From Citrobacter europaeus (lineage in GTDB: Bacteria; Pseudomonadota; Gammaproteobacteria; Enterobacterales; Enterobacteriaceae): a stretch of DNA of 64,000 nt. The translations under genes and the position numbers were made by a program. The DNA lies in NCBI GenBank assembly GCA_020099315.1, contig CP083650.1:62001-126000 (forward strand). The letters are read 5' to 3'. The notes under the pieces are model-generated. The model was not told where the DNA came from and searched no databases. It was given only the letters and a program-made list of their open reading frames with translations. This document shows positions 1 through 8,631 of this stretch, piece by piece. The stretch's first letter is position 1. Each line of letters begins with the position of its first letter.

Positions 1-1
1 C

Positions 2-73
2 CTCACGTTGCGTGGGCTTTCACTGGCCATTATCTGGCGACGCCACTGGCGTAATGGAACCTGGTTCGCCTGA
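2..73 (+). CDS. dinF: DinF C-terminus (partial, MATE-family efflux protein)
   Basis: Only the last 23 codons are inside the window, ending at a TGA at 71-73. The reading frame gives a basic, Trp-rich tail (...IIWRRHWRNGTWFA) that resembles the end of E. coli DinF, a MATE-type multidrug efflux protein of the inner membrane encoded downstream of lexA in the SOS operon. The following gene is yjbJ, as in E. coli, which supports the call. The bulk of the protein cannot be judged from this window. Confidence 0.65.
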   Translation, partial: LTLRGLSLAIIWRRHWRNGTWFA

Positions 74-118
74 GCAGGATGGTTAAAAATTCCGAATAGT
101 AAATAAAACCCAGAATCC

Positions 119-132
119 CTGACTACACTTAT
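119..132 (+). promoter_or_regulatory. Candidate stationary-phase (sigma-S) -10 region for yjbJ
   Basis: The stretch TGACTACACTTATT resembles the extended -10 (CTACACT) preferred by sigma-S and lies about 80 bases before the yjbJ start. YjbJ belongs to the CsbD-like general stress family, whose E. coli member is abundant in stationary phase. The promoter assignment is by pattern only. Confidence 0.35.
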
Positions 133-209
133 TCTCACGTCCAGCAAAAACAGCATGTGTCTGGACATGGCACTCTCGCTATTCACAACCTAACGATGAG
201 GACTTGATG

Positions 210-419
210 ATGAATAAAGACGAAGTCGGCGGCAACTGGAAGCAGTTTAAAGGTAAAGTGAAAGAGCAATGGGGCAAACTGACCGATGATGATATGACGG
301 TCATTGAAGGTAAACGTGACCAACTGGTCGGTAAAGTCCAGGAGCGTTACGGTTACGCGAAAGATCAGGCGGAAAAAGAAGTTAATGATTGGGAAAAACG
401 TAATGATTACCGCTGGTAA
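210..419 (+). CDS. yjbJ: YjbJ, CsbD-like stress protein
   Basis: A 69-residue, highly charged, soluble protein matching the CsbD family along its length (NKDE-GGNWKQFKGKVKEQWG, then a second GKRDQLVGK..ERYGY repeat-like half). The E. coli orthologue is 69 residues, which picks the ATG at 210 over the in-frame TTG at 204 and ATG at 207; the GAGG at 197-200 sits well for 210. Family members accumulate under general stress and in stationary phase; the molecular function is not known. It lies between dinF and zur as in E. coli. Confidence 0.93.
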   Translation: MNKDEVGGNWKQFKGKVKEQWGKLTDDDMTVIEGKRDQLVGKVQERYGYAKDQAEKEVNDWEKRNDYRW

Positions 420-428
420 TTAACCCCT

Positions 429-464
429 CCCTCCTGAGAGTACAAGGATGTACGCTCTCCTCCT
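429..464. terminator. Bidirectional hairpin between yjbJ and zur
   Basis: An inverted repeat, GAGAGTAC ... GTACGCTCTC with one bulged base, flanked by CCTCCT/TCCTCC tracts, sits between the convergent yjbJ and zur genes. It has no strong U-tract, so the termination role is inferred from position. Confidence 0.45.
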
Positions 465-467
465 TAT

Positions 468-986
468 CTAGCGCCCAACTTTCTTCTTCACCTGAATCGT
501 ATGGTCATGCTGGCATTCGCCAGGATGACGGCATGACTCAACCTCCACACAGGCCGGGCACAGCCCGTGGGCTTCAATAACGTTATGCCGCAGGGCAAAG
601 CCCATTTTTGCCGCCAGCGTATGCATGATGTCTTCCACGCCTTCCGCACACTCTTCTTTTACCACGCCACAGCGATCGCAAATGAACATTGCGGAACTGT
701 GGGTTGGCTGATCGAACAGGTGGCAAAGCACATAGCTGTTGGTGGATTCCACCTTATGCACAAACCCTTGTTCCAGCAGAAAGTCGAGCGCACGATACAC
801 GGTCGGCGGTTTCGCCTGTGGCTCGGTTTCCCGCAGCAGGTCAAGCAGGTCATAGGCGCTAATTGCGCCTTCCTGCAGGCTCATCAGGCGCAGCACTTCG
901 AGGCGTTGTGGCGTAAGTCGCACGTTGCGTTGCGCACAGAGTTTTTCAGCTTGAGCCAATAACTCCTGCGTAGTGGTTTTGTCCAT
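468..986 (-). CDS. zur: Zur, zinc-responsive Fur-family repressor
   Basis: 172 residues, one more than E. coli Zur and nearly identical to it. An N-terminal winged helix (RLTPQRLEVLRLM, PPTVYRALDFLLEQGFVHKVES) is followed by a metal-binding dimerisation domain with the structural CDRC pair and the later CPAC pair, plus a His/Cys-rich tail (CRHPGECQHDH). With Zn(II) bound it represses zinc-uptake genes such as znuABC and zinT. It is divergent from the cupin gene that starts at 1102, so the 115-base gap must hold both promoters; I do not see a clear Zur box there. Confidence 0.96.
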   Translation of the reverse strand: MDKTTTQELLAQAEKLCAQRNVRLTPQRLEVLRLMSLQEGAISAYDLLDLLRETEPQAKPPTVYRALDFLLEQGFVHKVESTNSYVLCHLFDQPTHSSAMFICDRCGVVKEECAEGVEDIMHTLAAKMGFALRHNVIEAHGLCPACVEVESCRHPGECQHDHTIQVKKKVGR

Positions 987-1101
987 TTGGCGCCTCGATT
1001 TGCGTGGAAGGTTAATCCCTTACTTTAACATGTTCTGCTTAAAACGCCGAGATCCACCGTGGTGTGCTATACCTGACGCATCGCAATACTGGAAAATAAA
1101 C

Positions 1102-1590
1102 ATGAAAAGACCCGATTGTATTCGCCACTGGCGAGAAGTTGAGGGGGCTGATGACGCCACTTATCCCGACAGCAATGAGTTGTTTTCGATTGGCGCGCCG
1201 CTTGCCCGCAAGCTCGGGTTAGGGCGGCTCGGTATTCATCATGAACGCCTGCCGCCGGGGCGGCGCACGTCGTACCCGCACGCTGAAAGCGATGAGGAAG
1301 AGTTTATCTATGTGCTGGAAGGATATCCTGAGGCCTGGATTAACGGTTATTTATGGAAGCTGGAACCGGGCGACAGCGTTGGTTTCCCGGCGGGCACCGG
1401 CGTGTGTCACACCTTTATCAATAACACCAGTGAAGAGGTGCGTCTGCTGGTCGTAGGTGAAGCGAATAAAAAACATAACCGCATATATTACCCGCTTAAC
1501 CCTGTCTATGCGGCTACGCGCGAGGATCGCTGGGTCGACCATCCGCCGCAGTTTTTTGGCTCTCATGACGGAAAACCCGGGCGTAAATAG
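1102..1590 (+). CDS. Single-domain cupin protein
   Basis: A 162-residue protein. The central cupin_2 barrel runs from about residue 45 to 130: PGRRTSYPHAESDEEEF supplies the first metal-binding motif (H..E..E) and GDSVGFPAGTGVCHTFIN the second (terminal H). Such small cupins are metal-binding enzymes or sugar-binding proteins, so the substrate cannot be told. The ATG at 1102 follows GGAAA at 1092-1096; upstream in-frame codons lack a ribosome site. A sigma-factor -10-like CTATACCT at 1067-1074 may drive it. It occupies the place of yjbL/yjbM in E. coli. Confidence 0.8.
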   Translation: MKRPDCIRHWREVEGADDATYPDSNELFSIGAPLARKLGLGRLGIHHERLPPGRRTSYPHAESDEEEFIYVLEGYPEAWINGYLWKLEPGDSVGFPAGTGVCHTFINNTSEEVRLLVVGEANKKHNRIYYPLNPVYAATREDRWVDHPPQFFGSHDGKPGRK

Positions 1591-1696
1591 CGCGCGTGGG
1601 GGCTACGGAGGGATAACCGCGAGGATGTGGCTCACTATCGTAACGGTCTATGCTATAGTAGCGCCCCTTTTTTAACCGGATGCTTGAATATTCGCC

Positions 1697-2695
1697 ATGC
1701 TGCCTGAATCTCAGTCTACCGCTTTTCCCGCTCATCGTTTTTCTATCGCGCCGATGCTCGACTGGACGGACAGACACTGTCGCTACTTTTTGCGTTTACT
1801 GTCCAGCCAGACGCTGCTCTATACGGAGATGGTAACCACCGGCGCGATCATTCATGGTAAAGGCGATTATCTGGCGTATAGCGAAGAAGAGCACCCAGTA
1901 GCATTACAATTGGGTGGGAGCGATCCGGCAGCGCTGGCGCAGTGTGCGAAGCTCGCTGAACAGCGGGGCTATGACGAAATTAACCTCAACGTGGGTTGTC
2001 CTTCCGACCGCGTACAGAATGGCATGTTTGGCGCCTGTCTGATGGGGAATGCACAACTGGTCGCCGATTGCGTCAAAGCAATGCGCGACGTGGTGTCGAT
2101 ACCGGTTACGGTGAAAACGCGTATTGGTATTGATGATCAGGACAGCTACGAATTCCTGTGCGATTTCATCAACACGGTATCTGGCAACGGCGAATGTGAG
2201 ATGTTTATTATTCACGCCCGCAAGGCCTGGCTATCCGGGTTAAGCCCGAAAGAAAACCGCGAGATCCCACCGCTGGATTATGACCGCGTTTATCAGCTAA
2301 AGCGTGATTTCCCGCATCTGACGATGTCGATCAACGGCGGCATTAAATCGCTGGAAGAAGCAAAAATTCATCTGCAACATATGGATGGCGTGATGGTGGG
2401 GCGTGAAGCTTACCAAAACCCAGGTATTCTGGCGTCCGTTGACCGTGAGATTTTTGCTGCTGCCACCGAAGATGCCGATCCGGTTGCCGTGGTGCGCGCC
2501 ATGTACCCGTACATTGAGCGTGAACTGAGTAAGGGAACCTATTTGGGACATGTGACGCGCCATATGCTGGGGCTGTTTCAGGGGATTCCAGGGGCCCGTC
2601 AGTGGCGTCGCTATCTGAGCGAAAATGCGCATAAAGCTGGGGCAGATATTAACGTTCTGGAACATGCGCTGAAGCTGGTCGCTGACAAGCGTTAA
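1697..2695 (+). CDS. dusA: DusA, tRNA-dihydrouridine(20/20a) synthase
   Basis: 332 residues. The FMN-dependent enzyme reduces U20 and U20a in the D-loop of tRNAs using NADPH. The TIM barrel shows the family hallmarks: FSIAPMLDWTDRHCR near the N-terminus, LQLGGSDP, and the active-site signature NLNVGCPSDRVQNG containing the catalytic Cys, then INGGIKS and VMVGREAYQNP that bind FMN. The C-terminal helical domain ends in LVADKR as in E. coli DusA. A good -10 (TATAGT, about 1655) precedes it and a hairpin terminator follows. Confidence 0.96.
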   Translation: MLPESQSTAFPAHRFSIAPMLDWTDRHCRYFLRLLSSQTLLYTEMVTTGAIIHGKGDYLAYSEEEHPVALQLGGSDPAALAQCAKLAEQRGYDEINLNVGCPSDRVQNGMFGACLMGNAQLVADCVKAMRDVVSIPVTVKTRIGIDDQDSYEFLCDFINTVSGNGECEMFIIHARKAWLSGLSPKENREIPPLDYDRVYQLKRDFPHLTMSINGGIKSLEEAKIHLQHMDGVMVGREAYQNPGILASVDREIFAAATEDADPVAVVRAMYPYIERELSKGTYLGHVTRHMLGLFQGIPGARQWRRYLSENAHKAGADINVLEHALKLVADKR

Positions 2696-2724
2696 GTTTT
2701 CGCCAAAAGTTAGTTAATTTCACC

Positions 2725-2757
2725 ACGCCCTGCACTTTGTCGCGGGGCGTTTTCTTT
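2725..2757 (+). terminator. dusA rho-independent terminator
   Basis: CGCCCTGC ... GCGGGGCG stem with one wobble pair, followed by TTTTCTTT, thirty bases after the dusA stop codon. Confidence 0.75.
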
Positions 2758-2777
2758 ATAAATCAATATATTAATTT

Positions 2778-2793
2778 TGGCATGTTTCTTGTA
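2778..2793 (+). promoter_or_regulatory. Sigma-54 promoter of pspG
   Basis: TGGCATG-N4-TTGTA matches the sigma-54 -24/-12 consensus (TGGCACG-N4-TTGCW), with GT for GC at -12. In E. coli pspG is a member of the PspF/sigma-54 phage-shock regulon, and the site lies 35 bases upstream of the pspG start. Confidence 0.72.
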
Positions 2794-2828
2794 AAGCTAT
2801 GGAGAGTACTTCATTTCGGGAGAGAGCC

Positions 2829-3071
2829 ATGCTGGAACTACTTTTTGTGATTGGATTTTTTATCATGCTGATGGTCACCGGCGTATCTTTGCTGGGGGTG
2901 TTGGCCGCATTGGTGGTAGCTACGGCAGTGATGTTTTTAGGCGGACTATTTGCCTTGATGATTAAACTGCTTCCCTGGCTGCTGCTGGCCGTTGCCGTGG
3001 TGTGGGTTATCAAGGCGATAAAAGCGCCAAAAGTCCCACAGTATCAGCGCAATAACCGCCGATTTTACTAA
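2829..3071 (+). CDS. pspG: PspG, phage-shock inner-membrane protein
   Basis: 80 residues. Two hydrophobic segments (about 4-26 and 30-62) with GxxxG-like spacing are followed by a short basic tail (KAPKVPQYQRNNRR). It is an effector of the Psp envelope-stress response, located in the inner membrane; the biochemical role is not settled. The ATG at 2829 matches the E. coli length and follows GGGAGAG; the in-frame ATG at 2799 lies just inside the sigma-54 promoter's transcribed leader and would add ten residues not seen in the family. Confidence 0.93.
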   Translation: MLELLFVIGFFIMLMVTGVSLLGVLAALVVATAVMFLGGLFALMIKLLPWLLLAVAVVWVIKAIKAPKVPQYQRNNRRFY

Positions 3072-3199
3072 GGTATTGAGCGGTGCGTCACAACCTGCAA
3101 CATTGCCTTTAGAACCAAATAGGAATTGATTATCAAATCTGTCACTATTGCCAGGTTAACGAATTCATCGAGCTGTACCCTACATACAGCCGAACTAAA

Positions 3200-3236
3200 A
3201 AAAGAAAGGGCTTCCTGCGGGAAGCCCTAATTCTTT
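3200..3236. terminator. Bidirectional terminator between pspG and qorA
   Basis: A perfect stem AGGGCTTCC/GGAAGCCCT (3207-3215 with 3220-3228) carries an A-tract on the left and a T-rich tract on the right, so it can terminate transcription from both sides. Confidence 0.8.
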
Positions 3237-3240
3237 CTTT

Positions 3241-3361
3241 CCTCGTCATAATTCAAACTCAAGGTGTGTTGGCTGCTTTCATTCACCCCAGTCACTTACT
3301 CCAGTAAGCTCCTGGGGATTCACTCAATTGCCGCCGTCCTGGAGCTTAAATTATTTAGGGG
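3241..3361. repeat. rtT-like enterobacterial intergenic repeat, copy 1
   Basis: About 120 bases with the recurring core CCCAGTCACTTACTCCAG, AGTAAGCTCCTGGGGATTCA and the ends AATTCAAACTC / GAGCTTAAATTATTTAGG, able to fold as one long imperfect hairpin. A second, diverged copy lies at 5838-5962. I recognise it as the widespread repeat related to the tyrT-associated rtT RNA family; this name is from memory and only the two-copy similarity is seen directly. It fills most of the pspG-qorA gap. Confidence 0.5.
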
Positions 3362-3373
3362 AAAGTGATGGCG

Positions 3374-4357
3374 TTACGGAATGAGTAAACTCGATCCCTG
3401 CGTGGCGCGACTTTCCAGCACTTCATGGGCACGCTGTGCGTCGTGCAGCGCAAATGTCTGACCAGGTGCGACATCCACTTTTATTACCCCACTGGCAATC
3501 AATGAGAAAAGCTCATTACTGGCTTCGGTTAATTCGTTGTGGTTGGTGATGTAACCCTGCAGAGAGGGACGGGTCACGTATAGCGAACCTTTCTGATTCA
3601 GAATCCCTAAATTTACACCGGTCACTGGTCCGGACGCGTTGCCAAAACTGACCATCAGTCCGCGGCGCTGCAGACAATCCAACGAGGCTTCCCAGGTATC
3701 TTTCCCCACCGAGTCATACACCACCCGCACTTTTTTTCCGCCAGTTATCTCTTTCACTCGTTCAGCAATGCTTTCTTCACGATAGTTAATGACCTGCCAT
3801 GCGCCGGCCTGCAGCGCAATTTGCGCTTTTTGCGCACTGCCGACGGTTCCAATCAGCTTCGCACCTAATGCTTTTGCCCACTGGCAGGCAATCATACCGA
3901 CGCCGCCCGCAGCAGCATGGAACAAAAACGGTTCATCAGGCTGAATTTCATAGGTTTTACGTAACAGATAAAATACGGTAAGCCCTTTAAGAAATGAGGC
4001 GGCGGCTTGTTCAAACGAGATAGCGTTAGGCAGGATGGCGGCTTTATCAGCCGGAACGTTATGCACTGAGCTGTAGGCGCCCAGGGGGGACTGAGCGTAA
4101 ACCACGCGATCGCCGGCTTTAATGTGCGTCACGTTGCTACCGACTTTGCTGACCACGCCTGCGGCTTCGGTTCCCAGACCGCTGGGCAGAGAAGGCGGTG
4201 GATAAAGACCACTGCGGATGTAGGTGTCGATATAGTTGATCCCAATCGCTTTGTTCTCGACCTGGATTTCGTTTTCCGCCGGGTCTACGGGCGTAAACTC
4301 CACAGCCTTGAGTACATCAGGGCCACCATGCTTGTGAAATTCAATACGTGTTGCCAT
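3374..4357 (-). CDS. qorA: QorA, NADPH-dependent quinone oxidoreductase
   Basis: 327 residues, the length of E. coli QorA. It is a zinc-free medium-chain dehydrogenase: an N-terminal GroES-like domain (GIDTYIRSGLYPPP, GTEAAGVVSKVG) and a Rossmann domain with the NADPH-binding AAAGGVGMIACQWAKALGA at about 150. It reduces quinones in the cytosol by one-electron transfer. The start at 4357 follows TTTGGAGGAAGC; an in-frame start at 4447 would extend over dnaB. It is divergent from dnaB with only 64 bases between. Confidence 0.95.
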   Translation of the reverse strand: MATRIEFHKHGGPDVLKAVEFTPVDPAENEIQVENKAIGINYIDTYIRSGLYPPPSLPSGLGTEAAGVVSKVGSNVTHIKAGDRVVYAQSPLGAYSSVHNVPADKAAILPNAISFEQAAASFLKGLTVFYLLRKTYEIQPDEPFLFHAAAGGVGMIACQWAKALGAKLIGTVGSAQKAQIALQAGAWQVINYREESIAERVKEITGGKKVRVVYDSVGKDTWEASLDCLQRRGLMVSFGNASGPVTGVNLGILNQKGSLYVTRPSLQGYITNHNELTEASNELFSLIASGVIKVDVAPGQTFALHDAQRAHEVLESRATQGSSLLIP

Positions 4358-4421
4358 GCTTCCTCCAAAAGAAATGTGGTAATCTTTCGACCCAATCATT
4401 ATCTCGGTAACTCCATTCACT

Positions 4422-5837
4422 ATGGCAGGAAATAAACCCTTCAACAAACAACAGACTGATGCTCGTGAGCGCGATCCCCAGGTCGCCGGGCTGAAAGTAC
4501 CGCCGCACTCGATTGAAGCGGAACAGTCGGTGTTGGGCGGTTTAATGCTGGATAACGAACGCTGGGACGATGTCGCCGAGCGTGTGGTGGCGGAGGATTT
4601 TTATACCCGACCGCACCGGCATATCTTCACGGAAATGCATCGCCTGCAGGAGATGGGAAAACCCATCGATCTGATCACGCTCGCTGAATCGCTGGAGGTT
4701 CAGGGGCAACTGGACAGCGTCGGCGGTTTTGCTTATCTGGCTGAGTTATCTAAAAATACGCCAAGTGCGGCGAATATTAGCGCTTATGCTGATATTGTCC
4801 GAGAACGTGCAGTTGTTCGTGACATGATTTCGGTCGCGAATGAAATCGCGGAAGCTGGGTTTGATCCACAAGGCCGTTCCAGTGAAGATCTGCTGGACCT
4901 TGCGGAATCCCGCGTCTTTAAAATTGCAGAAAGCCGCGCCAACAAAGACGAAGGGCCGAAAAATATCACCGATGTGCTCGACGCAACCGTCGCGCGTATC
5001 GAGCAGTTATTCCAGCAGCCGCACGACGGCGTCACCGGAGTAAACACCGGTTATGACGACCTCAATAAAAAGACGGCTGGTTTGCAGCCGTCAGACTTAA
5101 TTATTGTCGCTGCGCGTCCGTCGATGGGTAAAACGACATTTGCAATGAACCTCGTCGAAAATGCGGCGATGTTGCAGGATAAGCCGGTTCTTATCTTCAG
5201 TCTTGAAATGCCCTCAGAACAGATCATGATGCGTTCCCTGGCCTCGCTCTCACGCGTAGACCAAACCAAAATTCGTACTGGTCAACTGGATGATGAGGAC
5301 TGGGCGCGAATTTCCGGAACAATGGGTATTTTGCTGGAGAAACGAAACATCTATATTGATGACTCCTCCGGCCTGACGCCAACGGAAGTGCGCTCGCGTG
5401 CTCGTCGTATCGCCCGTGAACACGGCGGCATCGGACTTATCATGATCGACTACCTGCAGCTGATGCGTGTGCCGTCGCTCTCCGACAACCGTACGCTGGA
5501 AATTGCAGAAATCTCCCGCTCGCTGAAAGCGTTAGCGAAAGAACTGCATGTGCCGGTGGTGGCGCTGTCGCAGCTTAACCGCTCTCTGGAACAGCGCGCC
5601 GACAAGCGCCCGGTTAACTCGGATCTGCGTGAGTCCGGCTCCATCGAGCAGGATGCCGACTTAATCATGTTTATTTATCGTGATGAGGTTTATCACGAAA
5701 ACAGCGACCTGAAAGGGATCGCGGAAATCATTATTGGTAAGCAACGTAACGGCCCGATCGGCACAGTGCGCCTGACGTTTAACGGTCAGTGGTCGCGCTT
5801 CGATAACTATGCGGGCCCACAATACGACGACGAATAA
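4422..5837 (+). CDS. dnaB: DnaB, replicative DNA helicase
   Basis: 471 residues, identical in length to E. coli DnaB. It is the hexameric 5'-3' helicase that unwinds DNA at the fork, loaded by DnaC and contacting DnaG and tau. The N-terminal DnaG-interacting helical domain (about 25-170) is followed by a RecA-like motor with Walker A ARPSMGKTT (about 230), Walker B GLIMIDYLQLM and the arginine-finger region LRESGSIEQDAD. No intein or insertion is present. The rtT-like repeat follows its stop codon. Confidence 0.98.
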   Translation: MAGNKPFNKQQTDARERDPQVAGLKVPPHSIEAEQSVLGGLMLDNERWDDVAERVVAEDFYTRPHRHIFTEMHRLQEMGKPIDLITLAESLEVQGQLDSVGGFAYLAELSKNTPSAANISAYADIVRERAVVRDMISVANEIAEAGFDPQGRSSEDLLDLAESRVFKIAESRANKDEGPKNITDVLDATVARIEQLFQQPHDGVTGVNTGYDDLNKKTAGLQPSDLIIVAARPSMGKTTFAMNLVENAAMLQDKPVLIFSLEMPSEQIMMRSLASLSRVDQTKIRTGQLDDEDWARISGTMGILLEKRNIYIDDSSGLTPTEVRSRARRIAREHGGIGLIMIDYLQLMRVPSLSDNRTLEIAEISRSLKALAKELHVPVVALSQLNRSLEQRADKRPVNSDLRESGSIEQDADLIMFIYRDEVYHENSDLKGIAEIIIGKQRNGPIGTVRLTFNGQWSRFDNYAGPQYDDE

Positions 5838-5962
5838 ATCTCCGTCATCCTTCATGCTGCAGATGCGTTGACTACGCCCGTTCATCCCGGTCACTTAGTT
5901 TACTGAGCTTCCGGGGATTCTCAGGCTTGTCGCCCTCCAGCAACACGAATGATTTAGAAGAT
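5838..5962. repeat. rtT-like enterobacterial intergenic repeat, copy 2
   Basis: This shares CCCGGTCACTTAGTTTACTG, AGCTTCCGGGGATTCTC, TGTCGCCCTCCAGCAAC and ATGATTTAGAAG with the copy at 3241-3361. It fills the gap between dnaB and alr. Confidence 0.5.
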
Positions 5963-5982
5963 TCTTTTATAAAGGAATACAA

Positions 5983-7062
5983 ATGCAAGCGGCAACTGTA
6001 GTCATTAACCGCCGCGCTCTGCGACACAACCTGCAACGTCTGCGTGAACTGGCTCCCGCCAGCAAACTGGTTGCGGTCGTGAAAGCGAACGCCTACGGCC
6101 ATGGTCTGTTAGAGACCGCGCGAACGCTCCCCGATGCGGACGCTTTTGGTGTCGCTCGTCTTGAAGAAGCCCTGCGCTTGCGAGCGGGAGGGATCACGCA
6201 GCCCATCCTGCTGCTGGAGGGATTTTTTGATGCCTCCGATCTGCCGACTATTTCCGCGCAGCGTCTGCATACTGCTGTCCATAACCAGGAGCAACTTGAC
6301 GCTCTGGAAGCCGCTGAACTGGCTGAACCTGTCACCGTCTGGATGAAGCTCGACACGGGAATGCACCGCCTGGGCGTGCGTCCTGAGCAGGCCGAGGCGT
6401 TTTATCAGCGCTTAACGCAATGTGAAAACGTGCGCCAGCCGGTCAATATCGTCAGCCACTTTGCACGTGCGGACGAGCCTGAATGTGGCGCGACCGAAAA
6501 ACAGCTCGATATCTTCAATAGTTTTTGCGCAGGCAAACCGGGGCAGCGTTCGATTGCCGCGTCGGGGGGGATTTTGCTGTGGCCGCAGTCTCACTTCGAC
6601 TGGGCGCGTCCGGGGCTGATTTTGTATGGCGTATCGCCGTTGGAAAACCACTCTATCGGCGCCGATTTTGGCTGCCAGCCGGTGATGTCGCTGACCTCCA
6701 GCCTGATTGCGGTGCGTGAGCACAAAGCGGGCGAACCGGTTGGATACGGTGGAACCTGGCTGAGCGAGCGCGACACGCGTCTGGGCGTGGTGGCGATGGG
6801 CTATGGCGATGGTTATCCGCGCGCAGCGCCGTCCGGGACGCCAGTCCTGGTTAATGGCCGTGAAGTACCTATCGTCGGTCGCGTCGCGATGGATATGATC
6901 TGCGTCGATTTAGGCCCCGAGGCGCAGGACAAAGCGGGTGATTCGGTGATTCTGTGGGGCGAGGGCCTGCCCGTTGAACGCATTGCTGAAATGACGAAAG
7001 TAAGTGCTTACGAACTTATTACGCGCCTGACCTCAAGGGTGGCGATGAAGTATATCGATTAA
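5983..7062 (+). CDS. alr: Alr, biosynthetic alanine racemase
   Basis: 359 residues, as in E. coli. The PLP enzyme interconverts L- and D-alanine to supply D-Ala for peptidoglycan. The PLP-lysine motif VAVVKANAYGHG (Lys at about 34) opens an alpha/beta barrel. The catalytic tyrosine lies in the C-terminal beta domain (GYGGTWLSERDTRLGVVAMGYGDGYPR). The start follows AAAGGAATACAA. It is the housekeeping paralogue next to dnaB; DadX is the catabolic one elsewhere. Confidence 0.97.
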   Translation: MQAATVVINRRALRHNLQRLRELAPASKLVAVVKANAYGHGLLETARTLPDADAFGVARLEEALRLRAGGITQPILLLEGFFDASDLPTISAQRLHTAVHNQEQLDALEAAELAEPVTVWMKLDTGMHRLGVRPEQAEAFYQRLTQCENVRQPVNIVSHFARADEPECGATEKQLDIFNSFCAGKPGQRSIAASGGILLWPQSHFDWARPGLILYGVSPLENHSIGADFGCQPVMSLTSSLIAVREHKAGEPVGYGGTWLSERDTRLGVVAMGYGDGYPRAAPSGTPVLVNGREVPIVGRVAMDMICVDLGPEAQDKAGDSVILWGEGLPVERIAEMTKVSAYELITRLTSRVAMKYID

Positions 7063-7072
7063 CAGCATGAAG

Positions 7073-7104
7073 TGCCGGACAGGCGGTGACGCCGCCTTCC
7101 GGCA
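7073..7104. repeat. Single REP element, alr-tyrB
   Basis: TGCCGGA..GGCGGTGACGCCGCC..TCCGGCA forms a near-perfect palindrome of the REP type immediately after alr. Confidence 0.8.
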
Positions 7105-7190
7105 ATATTCCTCTCAACATCCTCTCGATCTTCTCCCGCTTCCGGTTTATTGTGTTCTTAACCCCTGCCTGTAAACCTGGAGAACCACAC

Positions 7191-8384
7191 GTGTTTCAAA
7201 AAGTTGACGCCTACGCCGGCGACCCGATTTTATCGCTCATGGAGCGTTTCAAAGAAGATTCACGTAGCGACAAAGTGAACCTCAGTATCGGCCTGTATTA
7301 CAACGAAGACGGCATTATTCCTCAGCTTAAAGCGGTGGCGGAAGCCGAAGTCCGACTTAATGCCAAACCGCATGGCGCTTCGCTGTATCTGCCGATGGAA
7401 GGTCTGAACACGTATCGCCATACTATTGCGCCGCTGCTGTTTGGCGCAGATCATCCGGTTCTCCAGCAGCAGCGCGTCGCAACGATTCAGACGCTGGGCG
7501 GCTCCGGCGCGCTAAAAGTTGGCGCAGACTTCCTGAAACGCTATTTCCCTGATTCTGGCGTGTGGGTCAGCGACCCGACCTGGGAAAACCACATCGCGAT
7601 TTTTGAAGGCGCAGGGTTCGAAGTAGGTACTTACCCCTGGTATGACGACACGACCAACGGTGTGCGTTTCAACGACCTGCTGACCACGCTGAATACCTTA
7701 CCGGCGCGCAGCATCGTACTGCTGCATCCGTGCTGCCATAACCCGACGGGGGCGGATTTAACTCCCGCGCAGTGGGATGGCGTCATAGAGATCCTGAAAG
7801 CACGCGATCTGATCCCATTCCTGGATATTGCTTACCAGGGTTTCGGCGGTGGAATGGAAGACGATGCCTATGCGATCCGCGCCATTGCCAGTGCCGGATT
7901 GCCTGCTCTGGTCAGCAACTCATTCTCGAAGATTTTCTCTTTGTACGGCGAGCGTGTCGGCGGACTGTCAGTAGTATGTGAAGACGCTGATGCCGCCAGC
8001 CGCGTTTTAGGGCAGCTAAAAGCGACGGTGCGCCGTAACTACTCCAGCCCGCCAAACTTTGGTGCGCAGGTGGTTGCCGCGGTGTTGGGGGATGACGCGC
8101 TGAAAGCTAACTGGCTGGCGGAAGTCGAAGAGATGCGTACCCGCATTCTGGCGATGCGCCAGGAGCTGGTTAAGGTATTAAATGCGGAGATCCCTGGTCG
8201 CAACTTTGATTACCTGCTGCAACAACGCGGAATGTTCAGCTATACCGGGCTTAGCGCCGCTCAGGTCGATCGCCTGCGCGATGAGTTCGGTGTGTACCTG
8301 ATAGCCAGCGGTCGTATGTGCGTGGCCGGGCTGAATCACGGTAACGTGCAGCGCGTGGCGAAGGCATTTGCCGCCGTCATGTAA
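7191..8384 (+). CDS. tyrB: TyrB, aromatic amino acid aminotransferase
   Basis: 397 residues starting at a GTG. This start is preferred because CTGGAG at 7177-7182 is well placed and the product begins FQKVDAYAGDPIL as in E. coli TyrB; the longer frame from 7086 would start inside the REP element. A PLP fold-type I enzyme, it makes Tyr, Phe and Leu from their keto acids. The Schiff-base lysine is in SNSFSKIFSLYGERVGG, and HNPTGADLTPAQW and GRMCVAGLN carry substrate-binding residues. I looked for a TyrR box upstream but found only weak matches. Confidence 0.96.
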   Translation: MFQKVDAYAGDPILSLMERFKEDSRSDKVNLSIGLYYNEDGIIPQLKAVAEAEVRLNAKPHGASLYLPMEGLNTYRHTIAPLLFGADHPVLQQQRVATIQTLGGSGALKVGADFLKRYFPDSGVWVSDPTWENHIAIFEGAGFEVGTYPWYDDTTNGVRFNDLLTTLNTLPARSIVLLHPCCHNPTGADLTPAQWDGVIEILKARDLIPFLDIAYQGFGGGMEDDAYAIRAIASAGLPALVSNSFSKIFSLYGERVGGLSVVCEDADAASRVLGQLKATVRRNYSSPPNFGAQVVAAVLGDDALKANWLAEVEEMRTRILAMRQELVKVLNAEIPGRNFDYLLQQRGMFSYTGLSAAQVDRLRDEFGVYLIASGRMCVAGLNHGNVQRVAKAFAAVM

Positions 8385-8397
8385 TTGGCTTTGTGTG

Positions 8398-8485
8398 TTG
8401 CCGGATGGCGGCGTGAACGCCTTATCCGGCCTACAAATGGATATGGATTTTCGTTTGTAGGCCGATAAGTGTAGTGCCATCAGGC
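8398..8485. repeat. BIME (paired REP), tyrB-aphA
   Basis: Two inverted REP units, TTGCCGGATGGCGGCGTGAA..CCGGCCTAC and GTAGGCCGATAA..GCCATCAGGC, separated by an AT-rich linker. Confidence 0.85.
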
Positions 8486-8631
8486 GCACTTTCCTGTGTG
8501 ATCGTGCTCCTTTTCCAGGACAAAACCAGAGAAAATCCTTCCTTTCCCTTCTCCTAAGGGGTAAGGTCAGATAGTTTTTTGACCAGTTGTTAATAAAAAA
8601 ATGATAACTAACTGACTACTTAGGGAAAAAT

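Noticed and set aside
7191..7222. A TyrR box close to the tyrB start
   Set aside because: TGTAAACCTGGAGAACCA keeps only one half of TGTAAA-N6-TTTACA, and much of it is the ribosome site.
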